A stretch of 17,043 bases of DNA, from the NCBI GenBank assembly GCA_028700875.1, contig JAQVRW010000020.1, positions 1 through 17,043 on the forward strand, written 5' to 3'. Within the stretch, counting starts at the first letter, position 1. Each line of letters opens with the position of its first letter. The notes below the pieces were generated by a model. That model saw only the letters and a program-made list of their open reading frames with translations. It was not told the origin of the DNA and did no database searches. This document shows, one piece after another, positions 1-6,041 of this stretch. A program made the position numbers and the translations under genes. The stretch is from Candidatus Zixiibacteriota bacterium (GTDB taxonomy: Bacteria; Zixibacteria; MSB-5A5; GN15; JAAZOE01).

Positions 1-56
1 GCCTCTATAAGGCGGTCCAGTAAAAGTGTTTTTCGATCTTCCTCCCTATTCGGCAT
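1..56 (-). CDS. possible 5' end of a divergent gene, cut by the window edge
   Basis: Reading leftwards from the ATG at 56, the minus strand stays open to the window edge and gives a hydrophilic, helix-like N-terminus (MPNREEDRKTLLLDRLIE). The frame is also open upstream to a TAA near 116-118, so the true start could lie earlier. No good ribosome binding site precedes the ATG. Only 18 codons are visible, so no function can be given. It may equally be chance coding, or a remnant. Confidence 0.3.
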   Translation of the reverse strand, partial: MPNREEDRKTLLLDRLIE

Positions 57-131
57 AATATTTGTGATTGTGCGGAAACCGGCATCTATACTACCTTCCC
101 GGAGAAGATAGGCTTTTTACAAAGAAGCGAA

Positions 132-785
132 ATGATTCATACGAGTACTCCAAAAACTATCACTTTGCCAATCATTGAGTTCTGTAAGAGTATTGATGGC
201 GAGAATGCGCCGATATACATTCCTGTCGTTGCCGATCCGGAGGCGTTAATAATGGATTGCCGTGACAATGTGATGAGGAGAATAGGACAATGCGGGGGGG
301 CTATCCAATTCGGATGGGCAATATGGGAATGGCCCAAAGTGCTTTTAGAGGCAGAATTTCATGCGATTTGGCAATCGCCAGAGGGAGAATATATTGATAT
401 TACTCCTAAACCTATTATGGTAGAAAGAATTTTGTTCTTGCCTGACAATATTCGGCGATATGACGATAATTGGGATGGGAAAAGATACTTGAATGTCCGC
501 CGTCCGCTTACCCGTGACCCAATTGTCAAAGAATACATACGAACCTTTGATGAGTACGATCGCTGTATCGAAGAAAATTCTACTGCGCTCAGTGTAGATC
601 CAAAAGTTGATGGTATCAGTTCCTATTTCCAATCGGAAATCGCTCGTCTTTATCTCCAAATTCTCCAGAGTCAGGAACCAGCAAACTGCAAAGGCAAAAT
701 AATGCAGGCGTCAGCACCGAACAGAAACAGCCCTTGCTCATGTGGTAGCGGGAAGAAATATAAGAAATGCTGCGGTAAGGGATAA
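132..785 (+). CDS. SEC-C motif protein of unknown function
   Basis: The 217-residue product ends in a SEC-C metal-binding motif: Cys202, Cys204, Cys213 and Cys214 in the pattern CxC(8)CC, within the tail NSPCSCGSGKKYKKCC. In SecA the same motif binds zinc and contacts SecB or ribosomes. It also occurs at the end of many unrelated proteins, so it shows a zinc-binding tail and no specific job. The first ~195 residues (aromatic-rich, with WAIWEWPK around 63-70) match no family I recognise. There is no signal peptide or membrane segment, so the protein is probably cytoplasmic. The start ATG has only a weak AGAAG-type ribosome site. The gene is visibly more AT-rich, with different codon use (AAA, ATA, AAT), than the GC-rich genes from 2427 on, which suggests recent acquisition. 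Hairpin palindromes follow directly and could terminate it. Confidence 0.75.
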   Translation: MIHTSTPKTITLPIIEFCKSIDGENAPIYIPVVADPEALIMDCRDNVMRRIGQCGGAIQFGWAIWEWPKVLLEAEFHAIWQSPEGEYIDITPKPIMVERILFLPDNIRRYDDNWDGKRYLNVRRPLTRDPIVKEYIRTFDEYDRCIEENSTALSVDPKVDGISSYFQSEIARLYLQILQSQEPANCKGKIMQASAPNRNSPCSCGSGKKYKKCCGKG

Positions 786-814
786 TGGGACAATGGGGCA
801 GGATCGCCGCGTGG

Positions 815-834
815 CCTGCCTCTTTAGAGGCAGG
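815..834. repeat. palindrome with 2-base centre (variable-arm family, member 1)
   Basis: Arms CCTGCCTCT (815-823) and AGAGGCAGG (826-834) pair perfectly over nine bases around TT. The leader GTGGCC (811-816) is shared with the palindromes at 876 and 1310 and, on the minus strand, at 2307-2330. It lies 30 bases past the stop of the SEC-C gene. No T-run follows, so it is a poor terminator by itself. Confidence 0.75.
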
Positions 835-875
835 GTTATGTGAGTCTCCATTGCTTCAAACAATTATACCAGGTG

Positions 876-899
876 GCCCATCATTCATGATGGGCTTTT
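876..899 (+). terminator. palindrome/terminator hairpin (variable-arm family, member 2)
   Basis: GCCCATCAT (876-884) and ATGATGGGC (887-895) pair over nine bases around TC and are followed by TTTT, the form of a rho-independent terminator for the SEC-C gene. The leader is GGTGGCCC. A near-identical copy occurs at 1310-1329. Confidence 0.7.
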
Positions 900-947
900 C
901 TTTGTTTGCACGAGATTTCCCCCACCACCTAAAGGGGCAAGCCACCG

Positions 948-1088
948 CTACTCCTGCTCCACTATCGGCAGATGCGCGCGCAACGGTTTGTCCTCGCGGA
1001 ATCCCAACGCATAATCGGCCTGCATCAACGTATGAATCTCCCGCGTGCCTTCGTAAATCGATGCCCCTTTCGAGTTGCGGTAGAACCG
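948..1088 (-). pseudogene. C-terminal remnant of an acyl-CoA dehydrogenase
   Basis: On the minus strand 46 codons read RFYRNSKGASIYEGT, then REIHTLMQADYALGFRED, ending KPLRAHLPIVEQE and a TAG stop at 948-950. The SIYEGTREIH block is the hallmark C-terminal segment of acyl-CoA dehydrogenases (compare YEGT in the FAD/substrate-proximal helix). The LMQADYALGFREDKPLR tail is typical of a glutaryl-CoA-dehydrogenase-like subgroup. A full enzyme has about 380-400 residues; the rest is absent. Homology stops at about 1088, a few bases from the CCCACCC repeat at 1097-1133, which suggests truncation at the repeat. There is no start codon or ribosome site, so this is a gene fossil without expected function. 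Confidence 0.75.
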
Positions 1089-1096
1089 CCCGGTGC

Positions 1097-1133
1097 CCCA
1101 CCCAGAGTTCGCCGCAGGCGAACGGCGGGTGGG
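1097..1133. repeat. CCCACCC/GGGTGGG two-stem hairpin repeat, copy A
   Basis: The outer stem is CCCACCC (1097-1103) with GGGTGGG (1127-1133). The internal asymmetric loop is AGAG / CGGC. The inner stem is TTCGCC (1108-1113) with GGCGAA (1117-1122) around GCA. TTTT follows at 1134-1137, so it could stop plus-strand transcription. The second copy at 10443-10482 keeps the outer stem and internal loop exactly but has a different inner stem. Confidence 0.75.
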
Positions 1134-1179
1134 TTTTCATTTTATGACACAAAGGTTGATTTTGTAATTCTGCGGGGTG

Positions 1180-1197
1180 CCCGCCGCTTGCGGTGGG
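1180..1197. repeat. palindrome with TT centre (variable-arm family, divergent member)
   Basis: CCCGCCGC (1180-1187) and GCGGTGGG (1190-1197) pair with one G-T wobble around TT, preceded by GGGGTG. The top of the hairpin is CCG-CTTG-CGG, the same as in the palindrome at 10398-10419. It lies in the non-coding stretch 1134-1300, in which I see no gene. Confidence 0.55.
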
Positions 1198-1309
1198 ATA
1201 AGTTATTCCATTATATTATGATATAGCACCGGATATTCGCAATTACGACCGTCCACTCCGTCTCAGTACGCGGGAGACAACTTTTTCAACATCCCCTAAA
1301 GGCCGGGTG

Positions 1310-1336
1310 GCCCATCATTTATGATGGGCTTTCTTT
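1310..1336 (+). terminator. palindrome/terminator-like hairpin (variable-arm family, member 3)
   Basis: GCCCATCAT (1310-1318), TT and ATGATGGGC (1321-1329), followed by TTTCTTTT. It differs from the copy at 876-895 only in the two-base centre (TT instead of TC) and shares the leader GGTGGCCC. No plus-strand gene lies immediately upstream for it to terminate. It sits past the 3' end of the minus-strand membrane protein gene, whose transcripts would lack the T-run. Confidence 0.65.
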
Positions 1337-1387
1337 TCTTCTGCGCCCGGTCTGCCCGCGGTGAACTTTGTGCGGAACACCAGGCAA

Positions 1388-2056
1388 CTACGAAGGGAAT
1401 CCCTGGAATTTGTCGGGTGGCAGGTTCAGACGATTGACGGCGGCGGAAAACTGCGACGCCAACTCCTCCGGGTGCATGATCGAACCGAGGTCGATACTCC
1501 TCGGATGACCCTGTTCCGGGATGATGCGAATCGCGGCTGGTGAGTATTCGACGACGGCGATAGCATCCCACTCCAGCCGGAATCGCGACCACAGCGACAT
1601 CCGGACATCGATCCCGGCCGAATCGACAACGATGCGAGGTTTGGGCATGATGCGCGAGCGAAAGAACGAAAAGCGCGGGCGGAGGAAACCGATGGCTATC
1701 GTCAGGAGAGCCACAAACAACCAGGCCACCGCCAGACGAGTACGACCCTCAAAGTACTTATTCAAGCTCTCCATGCTCAGGACCAATCCGGCCATCAAGT
1801 CCACCCAGGGAAATGGAGAATGCCGTCCCTTATGGATGTGCAAATATTCCAGAATGAGGGCAATAATCAATCCGACCGCCAAAACGGCCTCGATTATCAT
1901 GAGCCACTTGTGCGGGCTGTCATGCCCGGTCAATACGGTCAGGGCCGTCGTTAAAAGCGCCACGGCCGCCATGAAGTGCTGACCGAGCATTCCGCGCAAC
2001 GAACGTTTTGTTTGTAAATGAATGACTATCGGCTCCATGACGTCTTTCCCCGACAT
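1388..2056 (-). CDS. membrane protein of unknown function with C-terminal soluble domain
   Basis: The 222-residue product has about four hydrophobic segments in its first half (roughly residues 27-45, 50-68, 84-99 and 108-125), then a basic junction and a soluble beta-rich domain (about 140-210). The pattern (RIVVDSAGIDVR, then WDAIAVVEYSPAAIRII) resembles the PH-like domains that follow membrane helices in many small bacterial proteins. This is inference from shape, not a family match. Two starts are possible: ATG at 2056, with no ribosome site, or ATG at 2038 (MEPIVIHLQ), preceded by GGGGAAAG and perhaps the better choice. It stands alone, with palindrome-rich non-coding DNA on both sides. 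Confidence 0.6.
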   Translation of the reverse strand: MSGKDVMEPIVIHLQTKRSLRGMLGQHFMAAVALLTTALTVLTGHDSPHKWLMIIEAVLAVGLIIALILEYLHIHKGRHSPFPWVDLMAGLVLSMESLNKYFEGRTRLAVAWLFVALLTIAIGFLRPRFSFFRSRIMPKPRIVVDSAGIDVRMSLWSRFRLEWDAIAVVEYSPAAIRIIPEQGHPRSIDLGSIMHPEELASQFSAAVNRLNLPPDKFQGFPS

Positions 2057-2248
2057 AACTGTTTCAAAACATCCCGCCTGTTGGCGGCATAATTGGCCAC
2101 CCTGTTGCCTGCCAACGAAGGCGCGCTGGGCGGATAAGGCAACATATTACACATAAGAATATCCCGATTCCGCCCAAAAATTCATCTTGCCGGACCGAAA
2201 CGAACCCAAATCGCCGTTTGCTGGGTTGTTGGCGTATTTGTTAACGGG

Positions 2249-2278
2249 CGGCACATTCAAACTCGTTTGGATGTGCCG
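2249..2278. repeat. 14-bp-arm palindrome with TC centre (variable-arm family)
   Basis: Arms at 2249-2262 and 2265-2278 (CGGCACATTCAAAC and GTTTGGATGTGCCG) pair with a single mismatch around TC. The inner part CAAAC-xx-GTTTGG recurs in the next palindrome at 2307-2330, so the two look like a related pair. The surrounding gap 2057-2414 holds no gene; weaker dyads lie near 2083-2096 (CCGCC/GGCGG) and 2208-2231 (AACCCA/TGGGTT). Confidence 0.7.
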
Positions 2279-2306
2279 GGATAGCGCAAACCACGGGAGG
2301 CTTCTT

Positions 2307-2336
2307 CCCGTCCAAACAAGTTTGGGCGGGCCACCC
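2307..2336. repeat. 11-bp-arm palindrome with GGGTGGCCC leader on the minus strand (variable-arm family)
   Basis: CCCGTCCAAAC (2307-2317), AA and GTTTGGGCGGG (2320-2330), with one mismatch. Read on the minus strand it begins GGGTGGCCC (2336-2328), the same leader as at 871-879 and 1305-1313, although the arms are entirely different in sequence. It lies 55 bases before the aldehyde dehydrogenase promoter. Confidence 0.7.
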
Positions 2337-2366
2337 GACATGAGTTGACCGGCCCCGTTTTCCCCC

Positions 2367-2396
2367 TTTCCAGGCCGTACCCCGACATCGTATACT
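2367..2396 (+). promoter_or_regulatory. likely sigma70-type promoter of the aldehyde dehydrogenase gene
   Basis: TTTCCA (2367-2372, 4 of 6 to TTGACA) and TATACT (2391-2396, 5 of 6 to TATAAT) are 18 bases apart. The predicted transcript starts near 2403 and has a ~24-base leader containing the ribosome site GGAGGAG (2417-2423). Confidence 0.5.
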
Positions 2397-2426
2397 TATC
2401 GCATAACCGGCGCTTTGGAGGAGAGT

Positions 2427-3851
2427 ATGGCCAAATCATATAAAATGTATCTGGCGGGTCAGTGGCGGGATTCGAAGAAAAAGATCAAAGTCTTGTCATC
2501 ATACGACGACCATCCGGTCGGCAATGTCGCCGCCGCCGGGCCGGATGATTATACCGAGGCAATCGACGCCGCCGAAAAGGTATTTTCAGTCACGCGCGAG
2601 CTTCCCTGCTACGTCCGTGAACGGATCTGCCGTCAGGTAGCCGATGGCCTGGAAAAAGGGAAAGAGAAGTTCGCCCAAACCATGGCCCACGAGATGGGGA
2701 AAACGATCCGCGACGCCCGTTTGGAGGTCGGCCGGGCGGTCAACTGCTTCCGGGTCGCCGCCGAAGAAGCCAAACGTATCGGCGGCGAGATTGTCGATCT
2801 GGACTGGACAACCGGGTCGGAGGAACGGGTCGGGTTGGTGCGTCGTTTCCCTGTCGGGGTGGTAGCAGGGATTTCGCCGTTCAACTATCCCCTCAACCTG
2901 ATGGCCCACAAGGTCGCCCCTGCTATCGCCTGCGGTTGTCCGATTATTGTTAAACCGGCCTCCAAGACCCCGATCATCGCGCTTCAACTGGCGGAATTGA
3001 TCGACGCCACCGAACTTCCCAAGGGCGCGTTGTCGGTCCTGCCGGGATCATCAGCCGACGCCCGGCCGTTGATCGACGACGACCGGGTCAAGCTGATCAC
3101 CTTCACCGGATCGCCCGAGGTCGGCTGGTGGATCAAAGCCAACGCCGGCCGCAAAAAAACGGTGCTGGAGCTGGGCGGCAACGCCGGAGTGGCGGTGGCC
3201 GATGACGCCGATTTGGATTATGCCGTGTCGCGTATCGCCACCGGCGCATTCGGCCACGCCGGGCAAAGCTGCATCTCGGTGCAACGGATATTCGTGCATG
3301 AAAAGATATATGACGCCTTCGTGACCAAAATCCGGGCAGCGATGAAGAAGATCAGGATGGGCGACCCGCTGGACGAAACCACCGATCTGGGGCCGATGGT
3401 GGACACGGAGTCGATCGACCGGACGATGCTGTGGATCAAAGAGGCAATCGCCTCAGGCGCCTGGGTTCTGGCGGGAGGCAAACGGACGGGACGGATTCTG
3501 GAGCCGACCCTGCTGGGAGATGTCAAACCCTCGATGAAAGTCTGCAATAGAGAAGTGTTCGCGCCGCTGGCGGTGGTGTTCAAATACAGCGACTTCAAGG
3601 CGATGGTGGGCGAGATCAACAACTCGGACTATGGCCTTCAGGCGGGGATCTTCACCAACCGTCTCAAGGACATTTTCTATGCCTTCAAGCATGTCGACAC
3701 CGGCGGGGTGATGATCAACGACATCTCCACCTACCGCGCCGACCATATGCCCTACGGCGGGGTAAAGAAATCCGGTATGGGCCGTGAGGGAATCAAGTAC
3801 GCCATCGAGGACATGACCGAGATAAAGATTCTGGGGCTGAATTTGAAATAG
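2427..3851 (+). CDS. aldehyde dehydrogenase family protein (NAD(P)+-dependent)
   Basis: This cytoplasmic enzyme oxidises an aldehyde to its acid with NAD(P)+. The start is ATG 2427, with GGAGGAG at 2417-2423; the frame is open further to a TTG at 2415, but that would place the start on the ribosome site. Of 474 residues, Asn153 (in ISPFNYPLN), Glu248 (in LELGG) and Cys282 (in GQSC) form the expected catalytic set. The Glu-Cys spacing of 34 matches the family. The C-terminal stretch (VMINDISTYRADHMPYGG, then KKSGMGREG) is like the lactaldehyde/glyceraldehyde-type branch (GapN, y4uC, ALDH21 relatives) and the succinate-semialdehyde enzymes. The substrate cannot be decided from sequence. Length is normal and nothing appears broken. 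It is a single-gene unit with its own promoter and a shared terminator. Confidence 0.92.
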   Translation: MAKSYKMYLAGQWRDSKKKIKVLSSYDDHPVGNVAAAGPDDYTEAIDAAEKVFSVTRELPCYVRERICRQVADGLEKGKEKFAQTMAHEMGKTIRDARLEVGRAVNCFRVAAEEAKRIGGEIVDLDWTTGSEERVGLVRRFPVGVVAGISPFNYPLNLMAHKVAPAIACGCPIIVKPASKTPIIALQLAELIDATELPKGALSVLPGSSADARPLIDDDRVKLITFTGSPEVGWWIKANAGRKKTVLELGGNAGVAVADDADLDYAVSRIATGAFGHAGQSCISVQRIFVHEKIYDAFVTKIRAAMKKIRMGDPLDETTDLGPMVDTESIDRTMLWIKEAIASGAWVLAGGKRTGRILEPTLLGDVKPSMKVCNREVFAPLAVVFKYSDFKAMVGEINNSDYGLQAGIFTNRLKDIFYAFKHVDTGGVMINDISTYRADHMPYGGVKKSGMGREGIKYAIEDMTEIKILGLNLK

Positions 3852-3874
3852 ATTTTCCCGCGGATATGGTCAAA

Positions 3875-3902
3875 GGCACGGCTATTCCGTGCCTTATTAT
3901 TT
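3875..3902. terminator. rho-independent terminator between convergent genes
   Basis: GGCACGG (3875-3881), a five-base loop and CCGTGCC (3887-3893), followed by TTATTATTT. It lies 23 bases past the aldehyde dehydrogenase stop and directly at the 3' end of the convergent membrane protein gene. On the minus strand the tail is weaker (TTTG). Confidence 0.75.
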
Positions 3903-5982
3903 ATGGGTTGGATCGCTGGGGAACCGCCGGCGTCCCCTGTTCGATACGATCCAGGATTTCGATGGCATGACGGCGATCCTGACCCTCGGGGGCCAGTCCG
4001 ATATAGCGAGTGAGGTTTTGCCGCGCCCGGATGAGGTCGCCGGCGACATAATACCCGACCCCGATAGTCAGATACCCGGCATAGGCAGTCGAATCCTGTT
4101 CCAAAAGATAACGGCCATAGACCTGGCCGGAATCATATTTCCGAGTGCTCATGAAAGCCATTGCCAGCGCTTCCAGGACAACCGGCTCCTGAGGATTGAG
4201 TTTTTGCGCCTGTCGCAGGGCTTTCATCATCTCATCCGGCCGCTTGGAATAATGGTACCCCATGGCGATGTTCACCCAGGTGCGGTAGTCATACTCCGCC
4301 AGCGAGGCCGAGATCCGGAAATCGGCCAAAGCCTGGTCGTATTGCCGGCTCCGCATCAACACCAGCCCCCGCAGATTGTATCCTTCCGATGAATACGGAT
4401 TGGAATGATAGACCGAATCGGCCATGATCATCGCCTTTCCATAATCTCCGGCCGATGACAGTTCATTGGCGGCGCGGGCCATCCGTATGGAAGGAAATTT
4501 CTCGTAGATTTCCCGATCGATAACGTCGCCCCGTGTGGAATCCCCGATATCGTAATAATAGTCGCGCAGGACGATCATCCCCGGACGGCTCTGACGGTTA
4601 TCGAGGCGCAGCAGCGATTCATAATAGGCGATGGTCGTGGGACGGCTCATGTTGACCGTCCAGAAGGGGAAGGATAATCCCAGCGCCAGCAAAGCCAGGC
4701 CGGGGAAAAGAGGACGCCATCGTTCGGAGGAAAGAAGGGCCATGATCAGAATGATCATCGGGCCCAACCCGGCCAAAGCAAACAAATCCCAGTCGCGGGC
4801 CATGCCGAGTTTCGGTTCCAGGGCCAACAGCAGAACCACCCCCCCCAGGCAGATCAGAAGCAAGAAACGCAGGGCGATATCGCCGAAAACCTCCCGCCAC
4901 TCGCGACGGCCGATGGCGAAGGCGAGAGGCCAGAGGGGAATCAGTAGGGTGATTTCGTTGATGATGTCCAGCAAATGGCCGGGGGAAAAGAGAAAATAGT
5001 CGGGGGTCAGGGGTCGTCCGTCAAACGGCGGCACAAAGAAAGAGCGAAATGCTATCGAACGCTGATAGGCCATATAGAAGATCGCCACGCCGCCGATCAG
5101 CACCACCACCGCCGCGGTCCATAACGTTTTGCGGAAACGGCGATACCAGGTCTTTCCCTTGCCACGCGATATCAAAAGCAGGATCAATGACGGCAGCAGG
5201 AACACCGCCTGCAAATGCAGGACGACGGCGGCAATCAGGAAAATCAGGGGCAGAATCAGGTTCGTTTTGCCCCTGAGATACCGGATGGAAAAATAGGTAT
5301 ATGCGGCCACCACGGGCCAGAGGACAGGATAGTTTTCGGTATACCCGAAAAAGAGCAACGTCCATCCGGAAAACAGCAACAGGCAGAACGCGAACAAGCG
5401 GCTCCGGCCGTCCCGCCCCAGTTCGAAAGCGATAGCCAAAAAGACGAAAACGGTCAACGCACCCGAGACGACCGAGACGATCGCATAGGCATACTCTCCC
5501 CGCTCCAGACCGGAATACGGCAATAATGTCGAGACAAAATGAACGATGGAAACGGCGCCCATCTCCGACCATTTGATCACGACGGGGATTTTGGCGCTGA
5601 TGTTGTGCACGACGCTGTAACCATCCCCCAGCAGGCTGAGCGGCAACCGGGCGAACCAGAAGACGACCAACGAACCGGCCGCAACGGCGGCCCAGCGGAT
5701 ATAAGAGGGACGGTCGACGAGAATCGCGTCGGCTGCCGACCCGAACAGGCGGTCGGCGAACCGTCGCGCCGGGGGCCACGCCATGATGGTCAGCGCGGCC
5801 GCGCCGAGAACGATAAAGATCACGGTATAGCCGGAAGGAAGAAACAGAAGATGATCAAAGCCCCACACCCGCGTTTCGGGCAGGGCGAACGGCAGCAAAT
5901 GGGCCGCCCAGATGATCGCGGCTAAGATCAGCCCGGTTTTCGAAACCGCCTGTCTGTCCAAACCGTCACCCGGTCCGTGCAT
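3901..5982 (-). CDS. large polytopic membrane protein with C-terminal TPR domain (GT-C-like)
   Basis: The 693-residue product has about eleven or twelve hydrophobic segments (roughly residues 15-455), followed by four or so tetratricopeptide repeats (about 495-675; for example DYGKAMIMADSVYHSNP and QYDQALADFRISASLAE). Polar motifs between helices, GDGYSVV (near 120), FFGYTENYP and MARDWDLFA (near 400), are of the kind conserved in multi-helix membrane glycosyltransferases and O-mannosyl-transferase-like proteins with TPR tails (TMTC architecture). I infer transfer from a lipid-linked sugar, but no catalytic assignment is certain. It starts at ATG 5982 with a weak GGCGGGA ribosome site and is divergent, by 59 bases, from the FAD protein gene. 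The TPR tail probably faces the periplasm and recruits a partner. An alternative is a non-enzymatic membrane scaffold. Confidence 0.7.
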   Translation of the reverse strand: MHGPGDGLDRQAVSKTGLILAAIIWAAHLLPFALPETRVWGFDHLLFLPSGYTVIFIVLGAAALTIMAWPPARRFADRLFGSAADAILVDRPSYIRWAAVAAGSLVVFWFARLPLSLLGDGYSVVHNISAKIPVVIKWSEMGAVSIVHFVSTLLPYSGLERGEYAYAIVSVVSGALTVFVFLAIAFELGRDGRSRLFAFCLLLFSGWTLLFFGYTENYPVLWPVVAAYTYFSIRYLRGKTNLILPLIFLIAAVVLHLQAVFLLPSLILLLISRGKGKTWYRRFRKTLWTAAVVVLIGGVAIFYMAYQRSIAFRSFFVPPFDGRPLTPDYFLFSPGHLLDIINEITLLIPLWPLAFAIGRREWREVFGDIALRFLLLICLGGVVLLLALEPKLGMARDWDLFALAGLGPMIILIMALLSSERWRPLFPGLALLALGLSFPFWTVNMSRPTTIAYYESLLRLDNRQSRPGMIVLRDYYYDIGDSTRGDVIDREIYEKFPSIRMARAANELSSAGDYGKAMIMADSVYHSNPYSSEGYNLRGLVLMRSRQYDQALADFRISASLAEYDYRTWVNIAMGYHYSKRPDEMMKALRQAQKLNPQEPVVLEALAMAFMSTRKYDSGQVYGRYLLEQDSTAYAGYLTIGVGYYVAGDLIRARQNLTRYIGLAPEGQDRRHAIEILDRIEQGTPAVPQRSNP

Positions 5983-6002
5983 ATTCCCGCCCGTCTAGCC
6001 GC

Positions 6003-6032
6003 TTGACCATCCGTATCATAATTGATTATATA
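6003..6032 (+). promoter_or_regulatory. candidate promoter for the FAD-binding protein gene
   Basis: TTGACC (6003-6008) and TATATA (6027-6032) are separated by 18 bases. The predicted start of transcription, near 6039, is only a few bases before the ATG at 6042, and no clear ribosome site exists, so the mRNA may be leaderless. The same 59-base gap must also hold the promoter of the divergent membrane protein gene (a TATGAT on the minus strand near 6014-6019). Confidence 0.4.
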
Positions 6033-6041
6033 GAATAGAAG

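Noticed and set aside
785..1147. Plus-strand open frame of 120 codons after the SEC-C gene
   Set aside because: It runs through palindromes, the acyl-CoA dehydrogenase fossil of the opposite strand and the hairpin repeat; no coding character.
876..1329. The two nearly identical hairpins as ends of a single insertion element
   Set aside because: They are in direct, not inverted, orientation and the interval encodes no transposase; they are better seen as two members of a dispersed palindrome family.
1521..1982. Plus-strand open frame opposite the orphan membrane protein
   Set aside because: The opposite strand shows coherent membrane helices and a soluble domain, whereas this frame is Arg/Ser/Thr-rich without pattern.
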